Below are positions 63,558 to 64,000 of a stretch of 64,000 nucleotides of DNA, one piece after another; position 1 is the stretch's first letter, and every line of letters begins with the position of its first letter. Both the position numbers and the translations under genes were made by a program. Source of the DNA: Conservatibacter flavescens. GTDB lineage: Bacteria; Pseudomonadota; Gammaproteobacteria; Enterobacterales; Pasteurellaceae. The DNA is taken from the NCBI RefSeq assembly GCF_002795425.1, contig NZ_PHHA01000003.1:62001-126000 (forward strand). Reading direction: 5' to 3'. Below the pieces are notes generated by a model. The model searched no databases, was not told where the DNA came from, and saw only the letters and a program-made list of their open reading frames with translations.

Positions 63558-64000
63558 ATGCTTAAATTAGGTATTATCGGTGCAGGTCGTATCGGACGTG
63601 TACATTCAGAAAGTATTAGCAAATATGTAAAAGGTGCGGAAATCAAAGCTATTTCCGATGTTCGTGTTACAGATGAACTTAAAGAATGGGCAACAGGAAT
63701 GGGCATTGAAAATGTCTATGAAGATTACAAAGCCATTCTTAATGATCCTGAAATTGATGCCGTGTTAGTGTGTTCCTCAACGAACACTCACGCACCAATT
63801 TCCATTGAAGCAGCACAGGCAGGCAAACACGTTTTTTGTGAAAAACCGGTTGATGCGGATCCAACAAAAATTCGTGAAGTATTAAGGGAAGTAGAAAAAG
63901 CAGGTGTCAAATTCCAAGTAGGCTTTAACCGCCGTTTCGACCATAATTTCAAAGCAATTAAAGATCGTGTTGTTGCTGGCGATATTGGCGATGTACATCT
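63558..64000 (+). CDS. iolG: Inositol 2-dehydrogenase, N-terminal part
   Basis: The first 147 codons of a GFO/IDH/MocA oxidoreductase that runs off the right edge. The NAD-binding motif LGIIGAGRIGRVH and the catalytic lysine in FCEKPVD are present; FQVGFNRRFDHNF follows. It oxidises myo-inositol to 2-keto-myo-inositol, the first step of the pathway. Start at ATG 63558, 2 bp after the iolE stop. Confidence 0.92.
   Translation, partial: MLKLGIIGAGRIGRVHSESISKYVKGAEIKAISDVRVTDELKEWATGMGIENVYEDYKAILNDPEIDAVLVCSSTNTHAPISIEAAQAGKHVFCEKPVDADPTKIREVLREVEKAGVKFQVGFNRRFDHNFKAIKDRVVAGDIGDVH

Overview
The window is a 64 kb stretch of a Pasteurellaceae chromosome. It is AT-rich, gene-dense and carries more than 30 copies of the Haemophilus-type DNA uptake signal core AAGTGCGGT/ACCGCACTT. 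Many genes have recognisable Haemophilus or Pasteurella counterparts: HI0073/HI0074-like proteins, a TenA-ThiXYZ thiamin salvage operon, and the gid-atp region beside oriC. The genus cannot be fixed from the sequence alone. No phage, insertion sequence, CRISPR array or rRNA operon was seen.

Layout. 0-3.3 kb: start of a sulfatase/LTA-synthase-like membrane protein, two PF00756-type serine esterases and an ATP-grasp ligase, functions unknown. 3.5-11.8 kb: talB, a polar amino acid ABC transporter, yagU, a nested operon of RNA-modifying enzymes (trmA-rsmJ-rluE-nudJ) and maoP. 11.9-17.4 kb: a Fur-boxed haem acquisition locus made of a TonB-dependent receptor, a hemophilin-like secreted hemophore and a Slam-type outer membrane translocon. 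17.6-19.2 kb: dsbA, yihD, mobA. 19.2-24.3 kb: ugpBAECQ for glycerol-3-phosphate and glycerophosphodiester uptake, with a good Pho box. 24.3-31.0 kb: a TPP-riboswitch operon thiZ-thiX-tenA-thiY-thiM-thiD-thiE ending in a divergent Nramp-like transporter. 31-36 kb: yqhA, an ACT-domain protein, a tannase/feruloyl-esterase-family secreted hydrolase, an orphan family-5 solute-binding lipoprotein and satP. 36-41.3 kb: selB, selA, a SAM methyltransferase with a regulatory domain, and selC (tRNA-Sec). 41.3-45.6 kb: group III truncated haemoglobin, gyrB, a family 2 glycosyltransferase and mioC.

45.6-56.5 kb: oriC (four perfect DnaA boxes, 11 GATC sites) between mioC and mnmG, then mnmG, an inserted HEPN/MNT pair, rsmG and the full F1Fo ATP synthase operon atpIBEFHAGDC. 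56.7-64 kb: a cold-shock gene and a myo-inositol catabolic locus (iolC fusion and sugar porter on one strand; iolD, iolE, partial iolG on the other) around a 370 bp divergent control region with repeated palindromes.

The observations most worth following up are: the hemophore/Slam/receptor locus with its unusual inter-gene RNA hairpins; the Nramp-like protein lacking the family's metal-binding motif inside a thiamin regulon; the esterase/ATP-grasp cluster; the HEPN/MNT module spliced into the gid operon beside oriC with an altered HEPN motif; and a dense block of 20 GATC sites in the first half of mnmG, which continues the oriC GATC cluster.
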